This document shows positions 10,601-22,400 of a DNA stretch of 39,823 nt, piece by piece; positions within the stretch are counted from its first letter, which is position 1; each line of letters opens with the position of its first letter. A program made the translations under genes and the position numbers. The stretch lies in assembly GCA_037447655.1 (NCBI GenBank), contig JBBHKE010002712.1, forward strand, positions 1-39,823. Direction: 5' to 3'. The notes beneath the pieces are model-generated. The model had not been told where the DNA came from and ran no database searches. It saw only the letters and a program-made list of their open reading frames with translations. Source of the DNA: Zygnema cylindricum (Eukaryota; Streptophyta; Zygnematophyceae; Zygnematales; Zygnemataceae).

Positions 10601-11149
10601 GACCAGGTAAAACTAGAACCCAAAGTGAGAACATGAAAAGGAGGTGCCAAGGTCCAACATCCGTGGGATCCGAATAAATACGGGACAAAGGAAGGTGGAG
10701 GGCGTCCTGTACGATAATCCGCACAGCCATCGGAATCCGCGTGTATAAACGCGGACGGGGAGCCCCCAAATCATAAGCTCCGAGCACGTCTAAATCGCGT
10801 ACAAATGCCCAATCTTCGCTCGTAGGTCCGGACGGGAGTGTTGTGGAAGAAAGTGTACTAGAGGAAGGGTCGCTTAGGGCCAAAAATTGTTTACAACTCT
10901 TTGTATGTCGGAATACCGGCACCGGTCGCGAAATGGTTATGACACCCGTTACATTCTACCCGTGTTGAGGCTTGTGTACGAGGTTTAGGTGGAAGAGGTG
11001 AACGAGGGAGAAGAGGCGAGGATGCACCGCCAGACATGGTGATTGAATGAGAGGGAGAAGCATGGGACGTGATAGAGAGAGAGAGGAAGGGGGAAATGGG
11101 AAGGAGGAAAGGAAACCATGGGAAATAGATGGTGGAAATGGTAGTGGGA
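7675..11149 (-). mobile_element. Near-full-length non-LTR retrotransposon with restriction-like endonuclease, copy 1
   Basis: Both borders were set by comparison with copy 2 (19460-22940): homology starts at the same 3' tail and ends at the same 5' motif (TCCCACTACC on the minus strand), giving 3,475 and 3,481 bp. Reading minus, the order is: GA/CT-rich 5' leader, one long ORF now broken, a 3' UTR, then a conserved tail with hairpin GATGGTTTACCATC (plus 7693-7706, RC) followed by CTTTTTAATAAA. There are no LTRs, and no poly(A) tail beyond the AATAAA-like end. I cannot find a clear target-site duplication. Confidence 0.85.
7930..11037 (-). pseudogene. LINE ORF, copy 1: CCHC finger, reverse transcriptase, restriction-like endonuclease (frameshifted)
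   Basis: The ORF would be about 1,035 codons from the ATG at 11037. The N-terminus holds a CCHC finger (CNGCHNHF, then HTKSC) interrupted by a frameshift near 10905-10915. A second frameshift near 10050-10090 separates an N-terminal block from the reverse transcriptase. RT motifs follow: VTKPNGGIRPI, VDVSNAFN (motif A), TGTRQGDPLGGPLF (motif B) and VADDTHIIG (motif C, plus about 9530-9555). Downstream lie CSCGHVLEPDGVHLLRC (a Cys/His knuckle), then SRRIDLVLLDG, GDIVVANPT and KERDY, which fit the D..D..K/Y layout of the restriction-like endonuclease of R2-superclade LINEs. The ORF ends at 7930. With two frameshifts this copy should not make an intact protein. Clade assignment is inference. Confidence 0.85.
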
Positions 11150-11159
11150 CAGTAACATG

Positions 11160-11252
11160 TAGATGCTTTTGCCTGCATTCAGTTTTTCAGTTTCACCTTT
11201 ACCTTTCATTTTTTGTTCCCATGTACTCAACTGGTTTACCATCGTGATTTCA
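11160..11252 (+). mobile_element. Isolated 3' tail of the same LINE family
   Basis: Plus-strand sequence with TTGTTCCCATG followed by CTGGTTTACCATCG matches the 3' tails of the LINE copies (compare 13250-13299 and the reverse complements of 7675-7745 and 19460-19540), but no LINE coding sequence precedes it. It directly abuts the 5' end of copy 1, which lies on the other strand. Probably a very short 5'-truncated insertion into which copy 1 later jumped, or the reverse. Confidence 0.65.
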
Positions 11253-11284
11253 CACTAAAAGTCTTGTTCACTTGTTTACCTAAC

Positions 11285-13299
11285 CTTCGCTGGGGGGTTT
11301 GATATGTTTTTTTGAATGTGTTATTGCCGGTGGCACTGTCCCCTCATGGATTTGTGATCTTCTCACGACTTCCCGCCTTGTGGCTGTCACCAAGCCAAAT
11401 GGTGGGATCGACCCTATTTCATTGGGAGAGGTGTTATACCGACTGGTGGCCAATGCCATTTGCATCGAGCTCCAACTCACCTTCCATGATTATTTTTCTC
11501 CTTACTTGGTTCAAGTGGCAACTCGTGGGGTTGTGAGGCTGTGGTCTATGGGATACGAGCCATATTGCATGTCCATCCAGATTGGTTAGTCCTTTAGGTC
11601 GATGTTTGTAATGCATTCAATATGGTGGATCGGAATGTCATCTTTTCAAAGCTTATGGCTGAACCTTGTCCGAATGTCCAGATATTTCTTTTTTTGGGGC
11701 CTGTTATTCTTTGAGCAACAATATTTCCTTTTCCGCTGATGGTGATTTGGTCCAGCTTTCCTTGACGATTTGGCCCTCCGCGTTTCCGCGACTGATTTTC
11801 GTTCTTGCCTCTTAACTTTAGATGTGAACGATGCCCTTATAACGATGTTATGGATGTCTTTCATGGATCCCGTCATGGATGTCCCTCACACTTTGTTAGG
11901 TCGTGGGGCTTTTGATTACAAGTCTCGGCCTACAACTCGCCTTCAAGATTTTCTTCATGTCTCTGATGGTGATTTTGGTTTACTATTGAAGGCACGTGTT
12001 GCTCCGGTTGCCTGTTTAGGAAGTTGGTGCCTTGTCGCCTCCACTCTTTTCTTCTCTCATATTTTGGTTGGGGACACTCTTGTACTTGGTACCATTGTCC
12101 CTCGTGTTTCAGATGGTGTGCTCGCCTTTCAACGCTCCATTTTGGATGCGACATCTTCTCTTCCTCTACCGATTCTTTCTACTCTTTTACAACATAAGTT
12201 CCGCATGTTGAAAAAGCCAATTCTAATCCAGTTGTCGCCGCCATTAAGACCGAACTTCTTGATATGCTTCCATCTGAATCTTCGTGTGCACGCTTTCTCT
12301 CTAGTGGTCGACTTGATTTAAGAGCTTGGTTATTGGCTGCACCTATTTTCTCCACCCTACGTTTCACGCCCTCTCAGTTCACGACGACCCTCTCATCCAC
12401 CTTTGCTTGGCTCTCTTGTTTGCTCTTGCGATTGTGTTCTTGAGTCTGACGCCATCATTCGCTTCGTTTTTTGTACGGCGGCGAGTCGATCCAGACGCAC
12501 TACATTATTTGTGACACCATCGCAGTTATCGTTTCTGAGGGTTCTGTTCGTCGAGAGGTTTCCCATATTCTTCCTCTGTGTCAGAATTGATATTGTATTG
12601 CTCGATGGTGCATGTCGGGTTTTCGCAAACCCTACCTTAGATACAATTGTCAGTCAAACTGCTCGGCATGTTAGCGCGGTCGCCCGTGACGAGGTTAGGA
12701 AGGAGCATCATTATGCCTGCCGCGATGCTATGGATTGCTTTATTCCGATGGCAGTCGAGATAGTTGGTTGTTTGGTTGTGGCTTTGGACAAGTTTCTACG
12801 TGCTTGTGATCGACGTTTGTTCGAGCGTCGAGGACCTGGGAGCCCACTTGCTTTCGTCCTTACTTCTATGTATTGTCAATGTTTATCTGTGGCTTTACAA
12901 CGAGGGCAAGCTTCTATCCTTATTTGAAAGTATATTGCCGTTATGGATCTGCAACGTGTTTCGGAACTCCCGCCCCATGCTCTTACAAGGTTGCTTTTCT
13001 TAGATTTTTGTTTATGTTGGGGTTTACTTGGGCCAATTTTTTTGGTCTTTTTTTTAGGTTTGTTGCTTTTTGTGTGTCTTTGTTTTACTTGTTCTTTTCT
13101 TCGTGTGTCCGTTGCTTTTGCCTTGCTTATCGTTTTTGTTTGTTCCGTCCACGTGTAGTATTTCAGTTTTAGCATTACTGCCTTTTTTTGTTCCCATAAA
13201 GTCTCACAGGATGAATTAAAAAGCACAATGGTAAATCATCTGAAACCTTTTTTGTTCCCATGGACTCAATGGTTCACCATCTCGCTTTTTAATAAAGTC
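11285..13299 (+). mobile_element. Decayed, 5'-truncated and internally deleted LINE copy 3
   Basis: Plus-strand homology to copies 1 and 2 begins inside the RT-preceding region (GFDMFF, then GTVPSWICDLL) and continues with LVAVTKPNGGIDPISLGEVL. It skips the segment carrying the QGDPL and ADD motifs near 11755-11830 and resumes with DVPHTLLGRGAFD. The endonuclease part is recognisable (RIDIVLLDGA, IPMAVEIVGC) to about 13000. Numerous frameshifts and stops break it. The 3' end at 13200-13299 contains an inverted tail followed by a normal tail ending AATAAAGTC. Copy 3 is clearly older than copies 1 and 2. Confidence 0.85.
13214..13299. repeat. Inverted duplicate of the LINE 3' tail
   Basis: ATTAAAAAGCACAATGGTAA (about 13216-13235) is the reverse complement of the family tail core; after a short spacer the tail recurs in direct orientation as GGTTCACCATCTCGCTTTTT (13271-13290). 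Together they could fold into a long hairpin at the end of copy 3. Confidence 0.7.
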
Positions 13300-13659
13300 G
13301 GTGTATATTATCATTGTATAAAACCCTGTCAAGTTTGCGATGGGCATGGGTTTCCTCTTCAATAGTGGAGGCATTACGCTGGTCTTTAGAAGGAACCCGC
13401 AAAAGAAAGTGTTGACCCTGAACTAATACAAGTGATCCAATCAAGTTTTGCGTTGAAGAAATATAAACAGTACGCCCAAAGCCCCCCTAATGAACAACAA
13501 CCACACAACGTTACACAACATCACGCGTCGAAAATGCATTGGCCTTCTGAAACACCAACCACATTGATGGGTTAACGCTAAAAATGGTATGAGGCCATGA
13601 TGAACTTCAATTGTAGCAGTAGTGGATAAGTCAATTTTTTTTTTTTCATTTTGCCTTGC
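13300..13659. other. Intergenic, no gene seen
   Basis: No convincing ORF. A minus-strand 73-codon frame (13662-13441) has no recognisable motif. Confidence 0.4.
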
Positions 13660-14187
13660 CACACTGTGAATTGCTTATATTGTAAAAAAATTATTAGTGT
13701 AAAGTAACAGTTAGTGTTATCAATCCTATTCGGGTTAAAGGGCATTACGGCAACAAAACATTAATGCTAGTTAATACATCTAACACTAATTTTGATACAC
13801 ATTCCCATAGCGTAGCCGCTATTGCCGGTGTTCACATAATCGACGTTTGAACATGTGAGAACAGGTTGTGATTTTCCACCGTCTTTATTACTATGAATCA
13901 AAACTGAGTGTGCTTTCTCGTGTCAACGTCACTCACTTTCCCGTCTCGACGTCGTTATCTGACTTTTTTTGTATCTGTACGTAACAAGGAGCAGTTATAG
14001 TACAGACTGGCGCATTCTGTACACTACACTATTTAAAAACCGCCCAAATTAGAGTCATTGACATTTCTTAAACTGCATCTGTGATAACGTTAAGTGAAAA
14101 TTAGTATTATTTATTCTATTTTAGGTTCGAGAGTCAAAATTTGGGTCCTGGATATCGTGTTATTAACACCATAAGCGATTCATGGTG
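13660..14187. mobile_element. Larger member of the CACC...TATTAG MITE group (about 0.53 kb)
   Basis: The right end reads ...GATTCATGGTG followed by TA 14188-14189. The left end (CACACTGTGAATTGCTTATA) is a degenerate inverted counterpart. The interior shares long stretches with 38047-38490, for example GTCTCGACGTCGTTATCTGAC here and GTCTCGACGCCGTTATCTGAC there, so this is a dispersed repeat family. Non-coding. Confidence 0.65.
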
Positions 14188-14597
14188 TAGTTTTGAGAGA
14201 ATTTTGCATATAAAAGCATGTTGCACTTTTTAGTACAAAGTTACAAAAGAATGTAGCTCCCCAACATGTTCAAGGTGCATTGTCCATTCGCTGAGCTCTC
14301 CCCTTGTGCCGGCAAACAACAATTTTCAAGATAAGAGCTCCCGAGGTTTCCCGGAGTAAAGCAGATAATAGTTCTCCCCAGAAAAGTACCCTAGAGAGGG
14401 CAACTGTACCAAACTTGCTTTAACATGTAGAATGAAAAATGAACATTCAATTGGAAGAACATGTTAATTTATTATTTCAGAAGAGTCCAGTATTAACAAG
14501 AGTGCATTGCCTACGCTTAACACTGGATACGCTTGATTGACAGCTGAGGCTTATCGTAGCCTGCCTAAAAATGATAGACAGAGATTTCTATTTGCAG

Positions 14598-17273
14598 CTT
14601 GTACTGAAGCTCAAGCCCTATTTGGAGGAACTCAATCGCACAGGTGGCCTTATCACCGAGTTTGTCAACCCCAAGTGAGTACTATATCTTGTATTCATTA
14701 GTTCCCAGAGCTTCTGAGAATGAGATGTAGAACTTTGATAGCCTCTCAGCACAACTTTCCATCGGATTATACACTCTATTATTAAACTAAAGTGTTGAGT
14801 CACTATGTAGAGAGCTTGTCAACATACAACAGTTGTAAAGACCCATCATGGTAGAAGAAATCTATGACAGAAATGCTGTTTGTAGTTTGGGATATTCACC
14901 ACCTATTTTTGTTGTTAGTGAATTATGAGCCCTGACAATTCATTAGTATTAACTACACTAAGTAATGTTGTAGCTCATTATGAGCCACTTAACTACACAG
15001 CGGAATTTGTGTCAACGAGTTGGAAACTTTGGGACTACTGCAGGTACAAGGACTCCACAAAGACTGTTTTCAAGTCGTCAACTCGCTTGGAATGTATGAT
15101 GCAAGACTACCCCAAAACTCTTTCTCCAACGGCTAAAGTTGGGTTCACTGTATGCGATGTCTGGCTTGGGTATTCGCCAGTCAAGAACAATGCTGCCGAT
15201 GCAGCTGCAAAGGTACAACTTTGTACATTTTTGCATTTCTCACTATCTTTCACCTAGGCTTGGTTCTGTTCCTCTACTGTGGGCATTTTTTGTTCAATAG
15301 GATACATTCCGGTGTGTACTATTATGTGCAACGCACGTTATCTGTTTAAGCAAATACTGTTTAACATGCTATATAAGGGAGGAAAAATGACAAAACGTCA
15401 CGGCTTTGTTGGCTTTTTTTTTTTTTTTTTCATTCTAGCACGTGTTGATTACTTTCATGTTGAAGATCAATTCCAACAATTTCAGAAAGCATGTGGCATA
15501 CGATATGTATTTGTATTGATTTGTAATTCTGCTGAAGCTGGTTAGCTCTCAAGGAAAAGTTTACTTGAGAATAATTCTAGCACAGGTTGTTCTGAATACA
15601 TATGGTGTGTGAATTGTACAGCTGGCAGGAGGCACTCCACCTCACAGTGGTACATCCGGAGAGTTGGACATTTACAAAGCTAACTGCTTCATTTTGCGAG
15701 AGGTACAAATTCTAATTTCTTTCTCTTTCCTCCCACTTTCGTTCTTTTCTCTTGGAATATTGATGTGGCATGTTAGCTCGTTTTTGCTGGTGAGCAACTG
15801 CAAACTGGAGTCTTTCATTCGTTTCAGTTGTTTCGGCTGTTTTGGTTGTTTTTTATGTATGTTTTACAAATATATTTATATGCTTATCCCTCTCCCACTC
15901 CCTCTCCCTCGTCCTCTTCAACAGGCTGGTGCGGAAATTGCAGAGCCAGTATCATTAGAATTTAACAAACAGCTTCTTGAAGTTTATCCTCGCATTGTTT
16001 GGTCGCCTCGGTGGGCTCTCACTTTCTCCGACATCAAGGCCAAAGTCCAGAAGCTGACAGTATCTCAGAAATCAACATTGGTCGTAGACGGAGTTGATAT
16101 CATTTTCCAGGATGTCAATTTAGACGGGGCGCTGGTTGTCAAAACTGCCCCGGAAGCAAAGGTACGCTAAGGCTCATATGTTGTTTACATGAGGGAGAAA
16201 ACTACCTTGTTGAGGGTGAATCGCACAGTTCTATGAGTAACCTCGTAAACCAAATTGCTTAAACTACTAAACAATTGTACAATTTACGTTCTAAACGGAC
16301 GCAGGGGATTATGAATGGCTCAAAGAATTAGACAAGAAAAGAAACAAGTGCTAATAATGCTACGCTGTCCATCGCTATTACTAGTGTGGTGTATCGAAGG
16401 CCCCTTGCCGATATTCCATATGAACCTACTTTTGAGTACCCGATTTTTTGCCGATATATCGATGTGACGTTACGACAAAAAAAAAAAAAAAACTCCCCCC
16501 CATGGCGCGCCCTCAGCCACGGGGGGGATCAGCTCGGCAAGGGGGGAGAAGGGTGGGGCGGGAGAACTTCTGTACGCTTTACCGTACCAAAGCTGTACTG
16601 ACTCCCATCTCCTACCAAATATATTGCGATAATATTTGTTGGTCCCGGAGCGATGTATCGGGCCCTCCGCCCGTCCGATATTTGATATCGAATATTGAAT
16701 TTATGCAATAAAATTTTACCCTATACACGACACAAGCTATTACAGTCAGTGAATTATTAGCGTTAACACTTCATTAGAGCTAACTACACTAAATTATGTT
16801 TTTATCCACTTTCTACTTAAATATTGTTGTTACATTAATTTATGATTTCAGGTCAGAAAAACTCCACCTTGATTAACTATAATAGCGGTTCAGTTGGTCA
16901 GAAACCCATGCCAAACTACTGCTGTTAACCATATTAGCAATTCAAGGTGTAATTTGACTAAGCTAGGGTTTGTATGCTTCTGAGAATGTCAGTTACTGTC
17001 TATTCTGAACCACACAAGTAGGTATCTACGCATGGCAGTTACTATCTGTTCAAAACCATACAAGTAGGGATTTCATTAAAAGATATTTTTTTTTATTTGC
17101 AGGTCACTTTGTTCGGCTTGAAGGTGGAGAATGAGGGATGGGTCCTGGATCCCATTGATAGTGAGGACACAAGTATTCCCGAGGAGATCCGCGTCCGGGG
17201 TTTCAAGATTTTGAAAAAGGAAGCAAAAGAGGTGGTTGTAACAGAAGCCGGTGAAAAGACCATCTCTTCGTAA
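14598..17273 (+). CDS. USP: UDP-sugar pyrophosphorylase, C-terminal exons only
   Basis: USP makes UDP-sugars from sugar 1-phosphates and UTP in the cytosol, mainly in the salvage pathway. Five exons join in one frame: 14598-14674, 15044-15212, 15622-15702, 15925-16161 and 17103-17273, giving 244 residues to TAA 17271-17273. Diagnostic stretches are [83 protein letters not shown] and [12 protein letters not shown]. All match the C-terminal part of plant USP in order. Plant USP is about 600 residues, so roughly the first 370, including the nucleotide-binding loop, are missing. No exon for them was found between CCS and 14598. The first visible exon starts after a good acceptor (TTTGCAG), so it is an internal exon. 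Either the 5' half lies elsewhere or this is a truncated gene. Each intron is GT-AG; the last carries nested transposons. Confidence 0.88.
16361..16951. mobile_element. MITE in the last USP intron, split by a hAT-like element
   Basis: The left end is TA plus CGCTGTCCATCGCTATTA (16361-16380). The right end is ...TTAGCAATTCAAGGTG then TA 16950-16951, whose reverse complement starts TACACCTTGAATTGCTAATA. Without the inserted hAT element and one target copy the MITE would be about 229 bp, close to the size of its relatives. It belongs to the same terminal-repeat group as 28065-29106. Confidence 0.6.
16382..16735. mobile_element. Non-autonomous hAT-like element with 8-bp target duplication (354 bp)
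   Basis: Starts TAGTGTGGTGTATCG. Its other end, reverse complemented, starts TTGTGTCGTGTATAGG. It is bounded by a perfect 8-bp duplication, GCTATTAC, at 16374-16381 and 16736-16743. Terminal repeats of this form and 8-bp duplications are typical of hAT elements. The interior contains an A tract, a G/C-rich stretch (16494-16560) and CGATAT motifs, and no transposase. It is related to the 28253-29087 element. Confidence 0.8.
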
Positions 17274-18837
17274 TTTAGTTTCCTAAGAAGTTTTTTTTCG
17301 TTTTGAAATTTTTTTTTTTATCTAAGGCACTCACGATGTTGTCGACAACCGTGTGTACCGAGCAGCTCCCTAAAAAAAAAAAAAGGAATGATAAAAAGGA
17401 ATCAAGAGGCGACTCAGAAAAAAAAAAAAAGGATTAGAAAAGATGGAATTAGGAGGCGGCTCCAATGGAAGGAGTGTCGAATTTTTGATTTTTCAGTTAT
17501 ATAGAGGTTTACGGTCTACCTATATTTGTACATGAACAGAAAGTCGTTGTCAATTTAGAGGAGGATTTCAAATGATTGTGTATTCTTAACTAATCTTTTG
17601 TACTACTCTTTTGTTTGGGAGTCTGTTTTGCACCTTCTGTGGAGAAACTGAATCAGGTCATCAAACCTAGCACAAAAAAAAAAGGAGAATGATGTGTTGA
17701 TGTCTCTTCGCAAACCAGGTTTAAGGAATGTTGAAAGCTTTGTTTTAAATGAATTGCTTTCATTTTGATGTTAATATAAACGAAAAGGATCAGTAAAGTC
17801 ACTCAATTCTCCAAAACATGTACATGTTTGCTTAAAAGTCATTGGTTGTAAGTTGCTGAAAGATGTCTTGACTATTTCTGTGTAACTAACACTGTAGCAT
17901 ATCCAACTGTCTTTTTCTGGGTTTTGATTTAATGCGTATATGTCTCCATGGCATTTTAAAGTAATGCAAAATTTAGCACGACTAGTGTACGACGAACCAC
18001 TCTAAACGTTTTTGGGGCACTAGATTCTCATGAATCGAGACTGTTTTCAAATATTTTGAGGGGATTGTTAACTTCACTGCTAGGGCTAAGGATTTACTAG
18101 AATATACAGGAATAGAATATACCACACTAATTAAGGGCAAGGAGACGTGGCTAATTGTAGTCTGCTCCCTCAAATAGAGTTTTTAACTCTGTTTCATGAT
18201 TTTGGGCTAAAGAATGTACCAAGCGTATTAGTGTTCTTTACCCTAATAAATATGAACAGTGCCACAAGGGTTGGTCCCTCCTTTTTAGGGAGCATGTCAT
18301 GTTCGGCGTTGGGAACTTTGGCTGGCTGTCGACTGTTTTACTTTGGTAGAAATACTAGGCTTTAATTTTGTTTTTTGTTGGGTCTAGTTACGTCTTTACT
18401 TGTCCATTTGTAAACTGCTCTGTTTTCGTAGGGCCGTTTGCGTCTGTTGTTTGGTTTTGTGGTAAAGTTTCACTTTCGTTTTGCCTTCCATTCCACTCTT
18501 ATGCTCGCATGTTTTGCTCTTGCGCAATTGTACTAGGTTGTCCCATAAATCTTCCTGTAAATTGCTTCAGCCTGTGGTGGTTTAACTAAAACAATAACAG
18601 TAAAATGTTTTATTATATGTGCGCCGTGGTCAACCTGATAGATGGAAACTAAAAAAAAAATTATATATACTGATAAAAGGCAAGATAAAGGTGAAAACTG
18701 TCATATTGAAACAGACAATGAAAAAACTTAAACCATTGTGGATGGAAATTTCGAGTAAGAACAACAAACGAATGAGGTGGAATGAAACTAACACAAAACA
18801 AAACCAACAACCAAATGCCAAAACCTAATAATCTCTA
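17274..18837. other. USP 3' region and AT-rich intergenic DNA
   Basis: Starts with the USP 3' UTR (T-rich and A-rich tracts up to about 17700). No ORF with recognisable motifs follows; open frames at 18147-18365, 18368-18589 and on the minus strand 18821-18630 look like chance. Confidence 0.5.
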
Positions 18838-19150
18838 CCAAGCCGATCCTCCACAGCAGCTATACGCCTCAAAAAAAAACATTGACACCAATAAATCCCT
18901 CGTGCTTGAGCAAGGAGGTCCGGAAAATATTGACGGACCATAACACATCGAAGAGAAATAGAGGCCTGTACTGTAGTTAGAGTAAGTACATATAGAAACT
19001 GACGACAAAAGGCCGTACCAAGGTAGATTGCTTTTGGAGCTTCTCCTCAAGTCCAAGCGTACACAGGTACATGGGAAACACTGCTAAAATCCACAGCAAC
19101 GATCAAGCCACCAAATATCTTTACTCCCATCGGAATAAGATCATCCACAG
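18838..19150 (-). mobile_element. Degraded LINE endonuclease fragment, copy 4
   Basis: The minus-strand translation near 19145-19085 reads LIPMGVKIFGGLIVAVDF, the counterpart of GLIPMAVEIFGCLGVALDEF in copies 1 and 2, and weaker similarity continues leftward to about 18838. Stops and frameshifts are frequent. It is a diverged 3' fragment lying just downstream of copy 2 in the same orientation. Confidence 0.6.
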
Positions 19151-19459
19151 CATCTCGTCAGCACACACAGCCCCGACACATGTTCCTCGAATAATTTCAG
19201 CCGTCACTCTAACTTGATACGTCGAGACGCCCGTCCAAAGGCTGATCGACGGCTGTATAACCGGCCAGGCTCAATGTAGGGATTGTGGCCTTTTCCCGTT
19301 GAAACATACACACACACGCTAATCGGCATTTTTGGAGGCACATGACGTATATTCGGTCGAACTCGAATATTTGCCCCACATAACTTTGTAGCGTTGGTGA
19401 CTTGGTGCAGTACAAACCATAGATGTCCCGTGCGCATGTTACGCACAAAAAAATGGGCT

Positions 19460-22400
19460 GACTTTATTAAAAAGCGCGATGGTAAACCATCTAAGTTCAT
19501 GGGGAACAAAAGAGAAGTAGCACGGCAAAAATTGAAAAACTATATGTTGGGGGAAAAAACAAAAACGATAAGCAAGGCAAAAGCAACGAAACCACAAAAT
19601 GACAACTAGTAGACGGAAAAGACCCAAAAAAGCAAAAAACAACAAACGAAACACCAAAAGAAAAAGCTAACACCTAACAACAAAACCCTAACATAACTAA
19701 AAATCTATGCAAAGCAACCACGTAAGTCCACGAACCCCGGAGGAGCACGAGGCGGGAGTTCCGGGACACGTCGACGATCCATAGCCGCAATAGACGATCC
19801 AAGGAGGATAGAAGCCTGCACTCGCTGAAGGGCCACTGATAAACGTTGACGGTAAAAAGAAGTAAGTACTGAAACTGAAGGGCTCCCAGGTCCCCGCCGC
19901 TCAAACGAACGCCGACCACAAGCACGGAGAAACTCGTCCAAAGCCACACCCAAACAACCAAATATCTCCACCGCCATCGGAATGAAACCATCCATAGCAT
20001 CGCGATGGGCATAATCACGCTCCTTCCTCCTAGCCGCGTCGCGTGCGGCCACGCCCACATGTCGAGCTGCCCGACTAACAACAGTATCAGAAGTAGGGTT
20101 TGCCAAAACAACGTCACCGAATGTACGACGCGCACCATCAAGTAATACAATGTCAATCCGACGGGAAGGAATAATGTGGGAAACTTCCCGACGGACAGAA
20201 TATCCTCCCTCGGAAGCGATAGTAGCAATGGTGTCTCGAATCGTGTCGTGCGCCTGAATCAACTCGCCTCCGTGGGAGCAACGAAGCATTGAATGCCGTC
20301 GGGATCAAGAACGTGGTCACAAGAGCAAACAAGCGAGCCAAGCAAAGGTGGGTGAGGGAGGCCAAGCCGAAACCTAAGGGCCGTGGTGAATTGAGCCGGG
20401 GTGAATCGGAGAGTAGATAAGATAGGGATAGCCAATAGCCAAGCTCCGGAACCCGGCCCGCCACAGGAAAGAAAGCGTGCACGCGAAGTATCAGAAGGAA
20501 GCGCCTCGAGAAACTCAGACTTAATAGTGGCGACAACCTTATCAGAAATGGATTCCTGAACACGTGCAACTGATGTTGAAACAAGAGTGGAGAGAACTGG
20601 CATATCCGCGATAGCAGCAGGAGGAAGAGAACGAGATGCATCGAGAAGGGACCGCTGGAAGGCGAGCACACCGTCCGAAACTCGGGGTACCACAGTAGCA
20701 AGAATAGAAGTGTCCCCAGCCAAAAAACGAGAGACAATAGTGGAGGCAACAAGGCACCAACTTCCCAAATAGGCAGCGGGGGCAACACGGGCCGTCGACA
20801 GTAAACCCAAACCACCTGCAGAGACTGGAAGACTGGCCTGGATACGGGCTGCAGGCCCAAACTCACGATCAAAAGCCCCACGACCTAACAAAGAATGAAG
20901 CACGTCCATGAGCCGATCGTCAAATGCAGAAAGGGACGACACAAAAGTAGGAGTGGGAGGGGAAGTACGAGTAAGGTAGGAGGGGCGATGGGGGAAACAC
21001 CTGGTTAAAAGTGCAAAAGCCACTTGGGGATCGGAAAGGTTAGGAAGGTCATCCACATGGGACAAATCTGTCTGAAGAGCAGAATCAAGAAATTGCTTGA
21101 TGTATAGATCAGAACCGAGAGGGCAACCTAGCACCCAAATGCCTTCGGATGGAGGAGGAGTCTGAAAACCAGGAGGTGGAATGAAAGAAGGAGGAAAAGC
21201 ACTGGGGGACCACATAACACACTTAGTGGGTTGGACAGAAAGATTGAGTTCGGCCAAACGATTCTTGAAAAAGGTATAGGCCGGTATAACTTGGTCCCAA
21301 GGACCGATAATGTGTGTGTCGTCCGCAACTGAAGGGAAGAGGCAAGATGGAAAAGCAGCCGCGGAAGCTCGAAGGGCCCGGTAATGAGCAAGGGCAAACA
21401 AAGGGCCTCCAAGAGGATCGCCCTGACGAGTGCCGGTCGTGGAAGAAAGTGGGACCAAATCACCATCAATGGAAAAGGAGAGGCTGCTGCTCAAAGAATA
21501 AAAGGCCCTCACAAAAGGAAATATCTGGACAATTGGAGAAGGTGCAGCCATAAGCTCGGAAAAAATGGCGTTACGATCCTCTGTATTGAAAGCATTAGAA
21601 ACATCAACTTGAAGGACTAAATAATCCGGATGGGCATCTAACAACGCTCGAATCCCGTGGATCACAGCTTCACAACCTCCCCGGGTTGCCACTCCAAACT
21701 AATGAGGAGAGAAATAATCATGGAAAGCGGGCTGGAGTTGGATGCAAATGGCACGGGCCACCAAGCGGTACAACACCTCGCCCACGGCAATAGGACGGAT
21801 TCCCCCATTGGGTTTGGTTACAGCTACAAGGCGGGAGGCCGTGAGGAGATCACATATACGAGAGGGAACAGTACCACCGGCGATAAGAGAACAAACTCGA
21901 AAAAACACATCAAAACCTCGGGCACCTGATTCCGGAGGCAAAACGTCGCGAAATAACTCATAAACTGTGCCCGATGGACCCCCTGCTGAATTGTGTGGAG
22001 AAGTCGTAAGGGCTTTAATGAAAGCGTCCCGATCTAGGATAAAACACTCTGATGGCTCAAAGGTGTGAATAGAGGGGGATTGAGGGGTGGGAGCTGGTGG
22101 ATGGAGAGCTCGAAGAATCTCGATAGTCTCGGGAGACCGAGGAGCAGGATTAAACGGTTGAAGGGCGCGAACTGCTCGAGAGAGCTCACCAACTCGGCCC
22201 AAATGAACCGCACGACGATAAGAGGATGGTACATCTGAAGTCGTAGATCTACCACGTGGTGTGAAGGAAGCACTTGCAACTCGATCCTCGTGCTCGGCGT
22301 GAAGGGCCTTCCAATCACCTCGAAGGAATCGTCGGCAACGAGCCATAGTTTCTCGGGCCCCGCTACCACCTCCACGGCGGGGTAAAACTAGAACCCAAAG

